A DNA stretch of 64,000 bases from Gammaproteobacteria bacterium (GTDB lineage Bacteria; Pseudomonadota; Gammaproteobacteria; HK1): positions 62,001 through 126,000 of the forward strand of contig JAJFJV010000019.1 of the NCBI GenBank assembly GCA_021773635.1. The letters are read 5' to 3'. The position numbers and the translations under genes are program-made. Below are positions 1 through 7,447 of this stretch, piece by piece (within the stretch, counting starts at the first letter, position 1; every line of letters starts with the position of its first letter). The notes beneath the pieces were generated by a model. That model saw only the letters and a program-made list of their open reading frames with translations, searched no databases and had not been told where the DNA came from.

Positions 1-239
1 CTTTCCTGCATCCCCATCGCCGCCTCCACAGCCTGTTCCGCAGTCGGAAAGGTACACATAATCTCATCGCCAATGGTCTTGATAAAAGCACCCTGGTGGC
101 GGTCGATTTGTTCCGACATCAGCGCCAGACATTGGGCCACAAGTTCACGGGCGGTACTGTCGCCCAAGCTGTCGTAGAGTTGCGTACTGCCGCTGATATC
201 AGCGAAAACGATAGCGAGGGTCGTTTTTTTTCGGCTCAT
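1..239 (-). CDS. Class III adenylate/guanylate cyclase, N-terminal part (cut by window edge)
   Basis: Reading leftward from the ATG at 237-239, about 79 codons are present before the window ends. The start of a class III nucleotide cyclase catalytic domain is visible: a beta strand ending in FADISGST with the first metal-binding Asp, then a helix, then FIKTIGDEIMCTF with the second metal-binding Asp. Family knowledge: this domain makes cAMP or cGMP from the NTP as a dimer. Whether an FHA or other domain follows cannot be seen. It lies 25 bases downstream of the PPIase gene on the same strand, so the two may be co-transcribed. No clear Shine-Dalgarno precedes the ATG. A second, unrelated cyclase (class I) lies at 7448-10315. 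Confidence 0.85.
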   Translation of the reverse strand, partial: MSRKKTTLAIVFADISGSTQLYDSLGDSTARELVAQCLALMSEQIDRHQGAFIKTIGDEIMCTFPTAEQAVEAAMGMQE

Positions 240-264
240 ACCGGAAGATTCAGGGAGTCGATGG

Positions 265-1293
265 CTATTTTGGAGCAGCCTTATGCCCGGATTCTGCAAC
301 CCGTAACCGCAACCGCCATTCCTCCAGTCTTTCCTTTGCCACGGTCGCACCGTTGGCTGTACGAATCTCGCTCAGTGCACCCTTGGCCGCCTGCAGGGCG
401 ATATTCTTGCGTAACAGCGTACGGATCTGGCCTGACACCTGTTCCAGTGGCAGCGCCTGTCCGGAGACCAGCGCACCCCGCTTGATGAGATGCACGCCAT
501 CTTTTTCCTGCACGGGGGGGGCGAGGTCGTTTTCCTTCAGTTTACCGAGCATTTCCCGGATGTCAGGCTGCAGGGTAGAGAGCTTGAGCAACCCCATATA
601 ACCATCGTTTATGCGACTGGCCGCATGTTGGGAATGCTTTTCCACGGCTTTTCTGAAAGAAAGCTTGCCAGCACGTATAGCCTTGTCGATACGTGCAGCC
701 TCGGCGGTCACCCTGACAACTTCCTCCACTTTGGCATCGGCGGAGACAGGCAAAAATATCTGCCACAGATGGATCCGGTCACCAATGCGAAACTGCGCCT
801 GATTCTGCTCGTAAAAGGCCTTTACCTGCTCCGCCGAGGGATAGCTTTCCGGCAATTTTTCCAGTGCCTTCTTGCGCAAATAGGTATCCACCAGCACCTG
901 TTCCGAGCGCTGTCGCATCAGGTAAGCAACCCGCGGATCATGGTGCCAATTCTCCGCTTTTGCCACCGACACCACCGCACGGCGTGCCAACTCACGATCG
1001 ACAAAACCGGCAAACAGCTTTTCATCCTCCAGCACCTTTTTACGCTGAGGCGGTTTGAGCAGCCCGAACAGGGTCTCAAGATCAGCGAATACCAACCCTG
1101 TATCCTGACTCACACTGCCCGGAGGCGGCGTACCTGCCTTGACGGCCGACAGGGTCGACGGTGTGCCCTGTTTTTCCTTGCTATCCGAACCACCGCCAAA
1201 GAGATCGCTAAAGGAAAAAGCCGAAGCCATTGCCGGCAACAGCAGCAGGATCAGCGCAAGGACGGGGGGACGAACAATAGCGTGCGACATCAT
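265..1293 (-). CDS. Secreted parvulin-type peptidyl-prolyl isomerase
   Basis: The product is about 342 residues. The start is taken at the ATG pair 1288-1293, because GGAGAG lies about 10 bases upstream and a signal peptide follows at once (hydrophobic core, cleavage near ASA-FSF). The mature part has a SurA/PpiC-like helical N-domain. A parvulin core follows, from about residue 170, with DRIHLWQIFLP, the SFRKAVEKHSQ segment and a GVHLIKRG end strand. Family knowledge: such proteins fold or chaperone exported proteins in the periplasm. The open frame runs about 40 codons further upstream, but that segment lacks a signal peptide and has unlike composition. The next gene downstream is the cyclase. 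Confidence 0.8.
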   Translation of the reverse strand: MMSHAIVRPPVLALILLLLPAMASAFSFSDLFGGGSDSKEKQGTPSTLSAVKAGTPPPGSVSQDTGLVFADLETLFGLLKPPQRKKVLEDEKLFAGFVDRELARRAVVSVAKAENWHHDPRVAYLMRQRSEQVLVDTYLRKKALEKLPESYPSAEQVKAFYEQNQAQFRIGDRIHLWQIFLPVSADAKVEEVVRVTAEAARIDKAIRAGKLSFRKAVEKHSQHAASRINDGYMGLLKLSTLQPDIREMLGKLKENDLAPPVQEKDGVHLIKRGALVSGQALPLEQVSGQIRTLLRKNIALQAAKGALSEIRTANGATVAKERLEEWRLRLRVAESGHKAAPK

Positions 1294-1537
1294 GATTTCG
1301 ATACTCTCCGGGACAATGGGTGGCGGTAGTTTGTGGGGCCGGGAAATAGCTGTCAAACCGTTCATCCCCGGTTTGCGGGGCAGGTCCTTTACCCGATTCC
1401 GGGCGATCAATAACATAGCGGTACCCGTCGCGAGGACCTCTCGCCGTTATGGCCTGGGCAATGGTCACATCCCCATGACCACGAACTGGAGCTACAAATC
1501 ATGTACCAAAGCAACCGGATTCTGCGCTAGTTTTCCG

Positions 1538-2323
1538 ATGTCTGCCCCCCGCCCCTTTTCCTGGAGCTCCGCGGCGAGCAGCGAGACGGGCGCGGTACGC
1601 CGCATCAATGAGGACGCGTTACTCGAGCGACCCGACATCGGCCTGTGGGTGGTTGCAGACGGGATGGGGGGGCATGATGCAGGGAATGTTGCCAGCCAGC
1701 TGATAGTCGAGTGTCTGGATGACTTTAGCGCCGGTCCACGCCTTGGCAACAAGGTGGAGCGGCTGGAAGCTCGCCTGACAGAAGTTAACCAGCGCTTGCG
1801 AAATCTGTCTACGGAGCGTGGCGTACAGACCATCGGCAGTACGGTGGCTGTGCTGCTCATTCACGACTCATTTGCGCTCTGCCTGTGGGCTGGTGACAGT
1901 CGCATCTACCGTTTCCGGGATGGCCGACTCAAAAAACTTGTTCAGGATCACACGCTGGTGGAAGAGATGGTGCAAAGCGGCCTTTTGGGTCGGGAAGAAG
2001 CAGACAAACATCCCCAGGCCAATATCATTACCCGTGCGATCGGCGCCATGGACCCCGTTTATCTGGATATGGAGATCTATGAACTGCGAGATCGGGATAT
2101 TTTTCTGCTGTGCTCGGACGGACTGGACAAGGAAGTTGAAGAGGACGAGGTTGCGGCAGTGATCGCCCGGACGCCGATCCCGGAATTGGCAAATTCCCTG
2201 ACTGCCCTCACCCTGTCCCGGGGGGCGCGGGACAATACCACCGTCATCGGCTTGCAGGTACACGAAAATTGCAAGCTGGCAACGACCGCAGGCGCCCAGG
2301 ATACCCGGGGCATTAAGCGCTGA
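1538..2323 (+). CDS. PP2C-family Ser/Thr protein phosphatase
   Basis: The product is 261 residues, normal for a stand-alone bacterial PP2C (Stp/PppA type). The motifs occur in order: SETGAVRRINEDA (first acidic metal ligand), VVADGMGGH, the GST beta-hairpin, WAGDSRIYRFRDG, SDGLDKEV and GARDNTTVIGL with the last metal-binding Asp. It should dephosphorylate Ser/Thr phosphoproteins in a Mn/Mg-dependent way. The ATG at 1538 is chosen because the PP2C fold begins directly after it; an in-frame ATG at 1475 is possible. Its stop codon overlaps the kinase start (TGATG), so translation is coupled and the kinase is its likely partner. Confidence 0.92.
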   Translation: MSAPRPFSWSSAASSETGAVRRINEDALLERPDIGLWVVADGMGGHDAGNVASQLIVECLDDFSAGPRLGNKVERLEARLTEVNQRLRNLSTERGVQTIGSTVAVLLIHDSFALCLWAGDSRIYRFRDGRLKKLVQDHTLVEEMVQSGLLGREEADKHPQANIITRAIGAMDPVYLDMEIYELRDRDIFLLCSDGLDKEVEEDEVAAVIARTPIPELANSLTALTLSRGARDNTTVIGLQVHENCKLATTAGAQDTRGIKR

Positions 2324-4854
2324 TGATTAAATTTGACGCACTGCTCAAAGACTTTCTTCGGGGGCGCGCCCAACTGAAGGATATTGAAGCAGCAATCGAG
2401 AAGATCCTGGCAACATTCCCTGATGACACGCAGAAACTGAATGCCGCCCTGTGCAAGGCTCGCGAACAGGGCCTGCCAGACCACGCCTATAACACCCTGC
2501 GCACTAAAATCCCTGGGGCCGATGGAGCATCGGACCTCAATGCCACGCGGCTAAGCCCGGGGCGCGCAAATGCGGGCCACAGCCAAACAGTCCGGAGCGC
2601 GCCGGAAAAGCATCAGGAGTTTCGGGAAGGCTCCGTCCTTCGCGAGCGCTTTCGCCTGCTCTCAACCCTGGGCGAGGGTGGTATGAGTACGGTCTGGAAG
2701 GCCCTGGACCTGCTGAAAGAAGAAGCCCGGGACCCAAACCCCTACGTCGCCGTCAAATTACTTTCGGACGATTTCCGTGAGCACCCGGAGGCATTTATTG
2801 CACTGCAGCGGGAGTCCAGCAAGGCCATGCGGCTGGCCCACCCGAATATTGCCACGGTTTACGACTTTGACCGCGACGGCCACACCATCTACATGACCAT
2901 GGAGGTCCTGGAAGGCAAGGATCTCACCGCCGTCATCCGCCATATCCCTGCCGAGGGCCTGCCGGCAGATGAGGCGATGAATCTTATCGAGCAACTCGCT
3001 TCCGGACTCAGCTATGCCCACGCGGCCAATCTGGTCCACTCGGATCTAAAGCCAGGCAATGCCTTTCTCACCAGGGAGGGAGTGGTCAAACTACTCGACT
3101 TTGGTATCGCGCGAGCCTCCAAAACCCACGGCGATGAAGGCGGCGAGATCACGCTATTCGACCCCGGAAAACTGGGTGCACTCACCCCTGCCTACGCCAC
3201 CCTGGAGATGTTCGAGGGCCTGGAGCCGGACCCGCGCGATGATATCTACGCCCTCGCAATTATCAGTTACCAGTTGTTCAGTGGCCGCCACCCCTATGGA
3301 AGACAGAGCGCCCCAAAGGCCCTCAGGAAAAATCTTTCACCGGCACCAATTTTGCGCCTCAACAAACGCCAGAATCGCGGCCTGTTACGTGCCCTCGCCC
3401 TGCACCGTAGCGAGCGCACCGCCTCTGTAGATGAATTTCTCGAAGAGATACGACCGCGAAAAAGCTACACCCGACAAATTGTTGCCGCGAGCATCGCGGG
3501 GATGCTGCTGACCACGGGGCTAGCCTATAAGCCGGTCAGTGAATTCAGCAAGGCAGGCAAAGAGGAAGCCGTAATCGGCCTGTTACTCGGTGGAGATACC
3601 AACGACATACGCGCCGGGCTTGAACAATTGCGCACTTTCGATCACACCGGGCGGCGCCACATCAAGCAAGACGAGCGGGCACGCAGCGCATTGACCGGCT
3701 ATTACCTTGGCCTGAAAGACAAGGCGGTCGCCACCTATGACTATCCGGTAGCGGAAAGGGCGCTCAATACCCTCAGCGCCCTGTATCCGGACTCCGCCAG
3801 GGTGTTTAAAGCCCAGAGTGAACTGAAGGCTCAAAAGGAGGCCCTGCTTGCCACCCTCGATGAGCAATACCGGCTCCACTTGAAGCGGGGCACCCTGCTA
3901 CCCATGGAAAAAAAGGAGGACATCCACGATGTGCGCCGTATTATCGCCCGCATTGACCCGGACAATCCGCTACTCAGGGATCCCCGGCTACCGCTACGCT
4001 ACGAGGACCTGATTCAGACAGCGATGAAGGCCAATAAAAAACAACGGACACAGGCTTTGCTGATGGCCACCGCCACCTACCTGCCGAAGAACAAGGCACT
4101 CAGCCGGCTACGCCTTGAAGTTGCAGGGAAATTAAAGCGCCGACAGCAGAACCTGCTGATAGCAACGCTCCAAAAACGGCTGCGGCGGCAGGAGAACAAG
4201 CTGGCATCTTTAAAAGATTTTCAGCGGGCGCGCAAAGATTTGGTTCAGCTTGTGGCGCTCAATCCTGAAGACCCGCTGCTCCGAAGGCTGCAAGGCAAAT
4301 TGAAAATGGCTTTTCAGCGCGCCATTGAGGGCGATATTCGTAACCGACGCTGGAAATCCAGTGAATCCCTGCTATTTCAATTCGCCACACTTTTTAACCT
4401 CTCCGATCTGTTAAAACACCGCGCATCTCTTTCCAGTGCAGAGGCCACGGCAGGCTTTCAGCTGGCGATAACCCCGGAACGCGAGGTGGCCATCGGCCGC
4501 CGCCAGGATACGATACGAGGCCTGCTAACCGGGCCACCGTTGCCTGATAACTGGGAAAATGCCCTGCGTGCGCCGTTCAGGGAATTGATCGCCCTGCTAC
4601 CGGCTGGTGACCCGCGTCTGCAACCCGTCGTTGCCCAAATTGCCCAACACTACCTGGCGCAACCACAACGTTCCCGTGGTGCGAATCGCTTTGCCGAGGC
4701 GCTCGCCCTGTTAAAACGCGGACCCACACCCTTGCCGGCTGCCAGTCCAATCAATGCCTCCGTGGAGATCATTGGCGCGGGTCTGTCGATACGCGACGAT
4801 ACCCGTATGGATGCCTTTCCCCGGGGCGATATTTCCCCACCAGAACCGGGATAG
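2323..4854 (+). CDS. Transmembrane Ser/Thr protein kinase (non-RD type)
   Basis: The product is 843 residues. An N-terminal helical region (1-100) precedes a Hanks-type kinase domain at about 108-375. The domain has GEGGMSTVWKA (P-loop, 117-127), AVKLL with the ATP-site Lys near 145, H-S-D-LKPGN (239-246) and DFG (259-261). The HRD arginine is replaced by Ser and the usual APE is degenerate (ATLEM), so it is a non-RD kinase that should not need activation-loop phosphorylation. One membrane segment lies at about 385-401. A roughly 430-residue, basic, helix-rich C-terminal part with TPR-like spacing follows; its side of the membrane is presumed to be the periplasm. It is translationally coupled to the PP2C gene and heads a run with the next two membrane or secreted proteins. 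Confidence 0.9.
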   Translation: MIKFDALLKDFLRGRAQLKDIEAAIEKILATFPDDTQKLNAALCKAREQGLPDHAYNTLRTKIPGADGASDLNATRLSPGRANAGHSQTVRSAPEKHQEFREGSVLRERFRLLSTLGEGGMSTVWKALDLLKEEARDPNPYVAVKLLSDDFREHPEAFIALQRESSKAMRLAHPNIATVYDFDRDGHTIYMTMEVLEGKDLTAVIRHIPAEGLPADEAMNLIEQLASGLSYAHAANLVHSDLKPGNAFLTREGVVKLLDFGIARASKTHGDEGGEITLFDPGKLGALTPAYATLEMFEGLEPDPRDDIYALAIISYQLFSGRHPYGRQSAPKALRKNLSPAPILRLNKRQNRGLLRALALHRSERTASVDEFLEEIRPRKSYTRQIVAASIAGMLLTTGLAYKPVSEFSKAGKEEAVIGLLLGGDTNDIRAGLEQLRTFDHTGRRHIKQDERARSALTGYYLGLKDKAVATYDYPVAERALNTLSALYPDSARVFKAQSELKAQKEALLATLDEQYRLHLKRGTLLPMEKKEDIHDVRRIIARIDPDNPLLRDPRLPLRYEDLIQTAMKANKKQRTQALLMATATYLPKNKALSRLRLEVAGKLKRRQQNLLIATLQKRLRRQENKLASLKDFQRARKDLVQLVALNPEDPLLRRLQGKLKMAFQRAIEGDIRNRRWKSSESLLFQFATLFNLSDLLKHRASLSSAEATAGFQLAITPEREVAIGRRQDTIRGLLTGPPLPDNWENALRAPFRELIALLPAGDPRLQPVVAQIAQHYLAQPQRSRGANRFAEALALLKRGPTPLPAASPINASVEIIGAGLSIRDDTRMDAFPRGDISPPEPG

Positions 4855-4869
4855 GAGGGCGGTCTGGCG

Positions 4870-5853
4870 ATGGACAAATCCCCCCTTCGAAAACTGGCCG
4901 AGGCCTATGCCCGGGAAAAACTCAGCTTGGAAGATTATCGTGAGCAGCGCCGTCGTTTACTGGATGCGCTTGAGGATGGTGATATAGAACTGCCAAAAAC
5001 ATCGCCTGATGCCCTCCCCGTCCCTTCAGAAGACGAAGCCACGAGGCCATCCCGCATTATTCCATCAGCCCTTACCATCACGGGTGCCCTGTTGCTCGCT
5101 CTGCTCACCTGGATATGGCTGCCCGGCACCGTTTCAGAAACCGCGCCGGGCAAGATCGCTACACCCGCCGCGGCACCGGTCGACACCTCTCCGGCACAAA
5201 GGCTCCTGGAGCGCTTCCTGTCGGCAAACCAGTGGGATAACGCCGCACTCGCCTCCTTTGAAGCACACTGGAGAGAACTCCCTGAAAATAACCAACTTTG
5301 GGTGCGCACGAAGCCCGTATTTCAGCATATGGAGAACGCGCTGAACCGGGAATTGAATGCACAAAAAGCCCTCACCGCGCTGGCGGTCCCAACCGCAAAT
5401 CAGGTCAGCATCAGCCAACTCATTGCGTTTGGCGTGATGCTCGGTGTAGACGGACTGGAGCCGGCTTTTTCAGTCCCGGAGGAGATGCCCCTGGAAGCCA
5501 CTGAAAGTCCATCCGCGCTTAGCCCGAAAAACAGGGTTGCTGGCGAAATAGCTGATTTAAACGGTGCCCGCTGGCTCGATACCCAGGCCGACGAGCGCTT
5601 CAGCCTGCAACTCTTTGCGGTCAATCATTTGCGCACGGTAGAAAGCCTCATCGCCCGCTTTCCTGAACTGGAACTGAAACTCGTTCCTCTGGAGCGAGCC
5701 AATCCCCGATATCGTCTGCTCTATGGCGTCTTTCCAAGTCATGACGCCGCATGGGCTGCCTACAATACCTTGCCGGCGGCCATCCGCTCGCAGCAGCCGC
5801 AACCCGTAGTCAAAACAGTGCAGGAACTCAAGACCGGCTTGGGGAAGCTCTAA
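4870..5853 (+). CDS. Single-pass membrane protein with SPOR-like C-terminal domain
   Basis: The product is 327 residues. A short charged N-terminal helix (KLAEAYAREKLSLEDYREQR, SHOCT-like) is followed by an acidic linker and one membrane span (about 72-92, ALTITGALLLALLTWIWLP). A Pro/Ala linker and a roughly 200-residue outer part follow. The last 80 residues (FSLQLFAVNHLRTVESL, then YRLLYGVFPSHDAAWAAYNTLP) have the beta-alpha-beta pattern of SPOR domains, which bind denuded peptidoglycan. The gene starts 15 bases after the kinase stop with GGAGGG upstream, so it is in the same operon. It may be a cell-wall sensor or a substrate of the kinase; that is inference. Confidence 0.72.
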   Translation: MDKSPLRKLAEAYAREKLSLEDYREQRRRLLDALEDGDIELPKTSPDALPVPSEDEATRPSRIIPSALTITGALLLALLTWIWLPGTVSETAPGKIATPAAAPVDTSPAQRLLERFLSANQWDNAALASFEAHWRELPENNQLWVRTKPVFQHMENALNRELNAQKALTALAVPTANQVSISQLIAFGVMLGVDGLEPAFSVPEEMPLEATESPSALSPKNRVAGEIADLNGARWLDTQADERFSLQLFAVNHLRTVESLIARFPELELKLVPLERANPRYRLLYGVFPSHDAAWAAYNTLPAAIRSQQPQPVVKTVQELKTGLGKL

Positions 5854-5953
5854 TTTATTCTGGGCGAAGTAGATTGTGGTCCAAAATGTTCAGCTTTGAG
5901 GCGCTACTCGCAGACCTACCATCGATGGCTGTTCACACCGACAAAACGATAAA
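5854..5953. repeat. Dispersed repeat, copy 1
   Basis: This stretch starts right after the SPOR-protein stop codon. It matches 18324-18420 closely: 54 of the first 59 bases are identical, beginning TTTATTCTGG and including AATGTTCAGCTTTGAGGCGC. Similarity then fades, and a shared ACGATAAA ends both copies. No transposase is nearby. The nature of the element is unknown to me. Confidence 0.7.
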
Positions 5954-6040
5954 CCCCAGATCCAGGAAGAAAAGCAAATTTAGGAAAGCCACGATTCACC
6001 CAAGTTATCCTGAATCCAAATTCATCGGAGAACCTATAGC

Positions 6041-6976
6041 ATGATTTCCCTACGCCCCCTGACCACGCTACTCCTGCTCAGCTTGCTGGCGGGCAGTAAC
6101 GTCTACGCCACCGAATCCCGTTATCGCAGCTGGAACAAAGAAGATAAAGTACAAAACATCGTGGACCAATTGCGTAAGTTGGTCACCAAGGCAGAAAGGG
6201 AACGCGCTGCCGACCGCCGCTTTCTGCGCGACCTCCGCGCCCTCATCAGCACTTATGACAAGCCCTGGCGCCAGGAAGTCCTGCATGACAATTTTCATGA
6301 CGGTGATTTCAGCCACGACCCGAGGTGGCTGGTCAGCAGTGGAAGCTTCTTCGTCGATCGCAAGAGCGGTCTGCGCAGCATCGTGGAAAAACCCCCGGCA
6401 GCGAGGGCTCCCGCGCAGAAAACCGGGCAGTCTGGTAATTCTGGCGATATTGGAGCCGACTTGGCCGCCGCCATCTTCGGCGCAATACTGGAATCTCCCA
6501 CCCAAAAACCAAAACCGACAACCACGCCTCAGCCAGAGAGTCCACAGGGCAATCCCGCCACTATCGAAACCTCCGTCAACCTCAGCAATGCCTTTGCCTT
6601 ACAGCTCGAACTTCGCTCCGGACAGACTGGCGAAGGCCTGGAACTGGGCATAGAGAACAAGGGAGGGGGCTACTGGCTCGTCTATCGTCCCGGCAATCCG
6701 GGACGTTACGAGCTACTACGCACCACGTCACGGGGCATGGCAATGGTGGAGCAAATCGACCATGGCCCCACGCTTGAAGACGGGGCACGCCATCAACTGA
6801 ACTGGACGCGCGATGGCGCCGGATTTATGCGGATCAGCGTGGACAACGCCCTGCTCATGGAGGTGGCTGATCGGAGCTTTCGCAAATCCTTCGACCGCCT
6901 TGTGGTACGCAACCTGGGAGGCGATTTTGCCATCCAGGAACTTTCCCTCATGGGCGTGGAGAAGAAGCGCCGCTAA
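6041..6976 (+). CDS. Secreted protein of unknown function, LamG/concanavalin-like fold suspected
   Basis: The product is 311 residues with a signal peptide (LLLLSLLAGSNVYA, cleavage near residue 23). GGAG stands 9 bases before the ATG. A charged helix (about 30-75) precedes a beta-rich body that opens with a DNFHDGDFSHDPRW strand pair. A low-complexity Ser/Pro/Gln insert follows at about 120-170. The rest is alternating strands (FALQLELRSGQ, YWLVYRPG, ISVDNALLMEVAD, DFAIQELSLMGV) resembling LamG or glycan-binding jelly rolls. The gene lies in line with the phosphatase-kinase-SPOR genes but after a 187-base gap carrying a repeat, so operon membership is uncertain. I do not recognise a named family. 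Confidence 0.65.
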   Translation: MISLRPLTTLLLLSLLAGSNVYATESRYRSWNKEDKVQNIVDQLRKLVTKAERERAADRRFLRDLRALISTYDKPWRQEVLHDNFHDGDFSHDPRWLVSSGSFFVDRKSGLRSIVEKPPAARAPAQKTGQSGNSGDIGADLAAAIFGAILESPTQKPKPTTTPQPESPQGNPATIETSVNLSNAFALQLELRSGQTGEGLELGIENKGGGYWLVYRPGNPGRYELLRTTSRGMAMVEQIDHGPTLEDGARHQLNWTRDGAGFMRISVDNALLMEVADRSFRKSFDRLVVRNLGGDFAIQELSLMGVEKKRR

Positions 6977-7039
6977 CCTGCTTTTGGTTGTTTTTTGGCG
7001 TTATAACCAGATGGTATGGCCAAGCGTGGCTTTCGCACG

Positions 7040-7320
7040 TCCATGTGCTTCGCGGCATAGGGCCGTTTTGTGCAGGGACGCACTTTTATCCACGGATAGA
7101 TTTATGTCGCGAAGGGCAGGACGCCCGGGAGCGGCTATGCTGCGGTGGCATATGTACAGGGATGTACGGTAGTAGGGCAATGCAGGAGCAATTGCCGATG
7201 GATGCCAAGGAGCAGCCCCTAGCCTGGCGCCGCTCTCGCACATTTTGTGCAGGGATGCACTTATTCCGCGAGGGCAGGGATGCCCAAGAGCGGCCCATGT
7301 GCTTCACGGCATAAGGCCGT
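7040..7320. repeat. Cluster of short palindromes with a constant AGGGAY centre
   Basis: The 470-base gap before cyaA holds no credible gene. It contains at least five mini-hairpins whose 4-base arms differ but pair, around an AGGGAT, AGGGAC or AGGAC centre: GTGC/GCAC (7070 and 7248 areas), GGGC/GCCC (7116 and 7273 areas) and GTAC/GTAC (7155 area). A larger two-part unit is present twice. One part is CATGTGCTTCRCGGCATA and the other is the TTTTGTGCAGGGAYGCACTT part, at 7040-7134 and, in swapped order, at 7243-7320. I know similar repeats as common spacer DNA in gammaproteobacteria. Confidence 0.75.
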
Positions 7321-7447
7321 CCCTGGCCAAAGCTATAGAAAACTTTTTGTGGGCCGCTAAACAGAGCAAGTCGTCGCGTGTTGTGCAGGAAATATCCGCT
7401 TCCTTTCCGGGCGACAACACCGACACCACGCTATCAGGAACCAATTG

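Noticed and set aside
490-1329. Large open frame on the plus strand opposite the PPIase gene
   Set aside because: It is a shadow of the PPIase codons, with no domain pattern and no start signal.
1294-1416. Extended N-terminus of the PPIase
   Set aside because: It would hide the signal peptide, and the internal ATG has a ribosome site.
1-6976. Type VI secretion cluster suggested by PP2C and kinase genes
   Set aside because: No Tss/Vas structural gene is visible in the window.
7040-7320. CRISPR-like array in the repeats before cyaA
   Set aside because: Repeat units differ in length and order, spacers are not uniform, and no cas gene is present.
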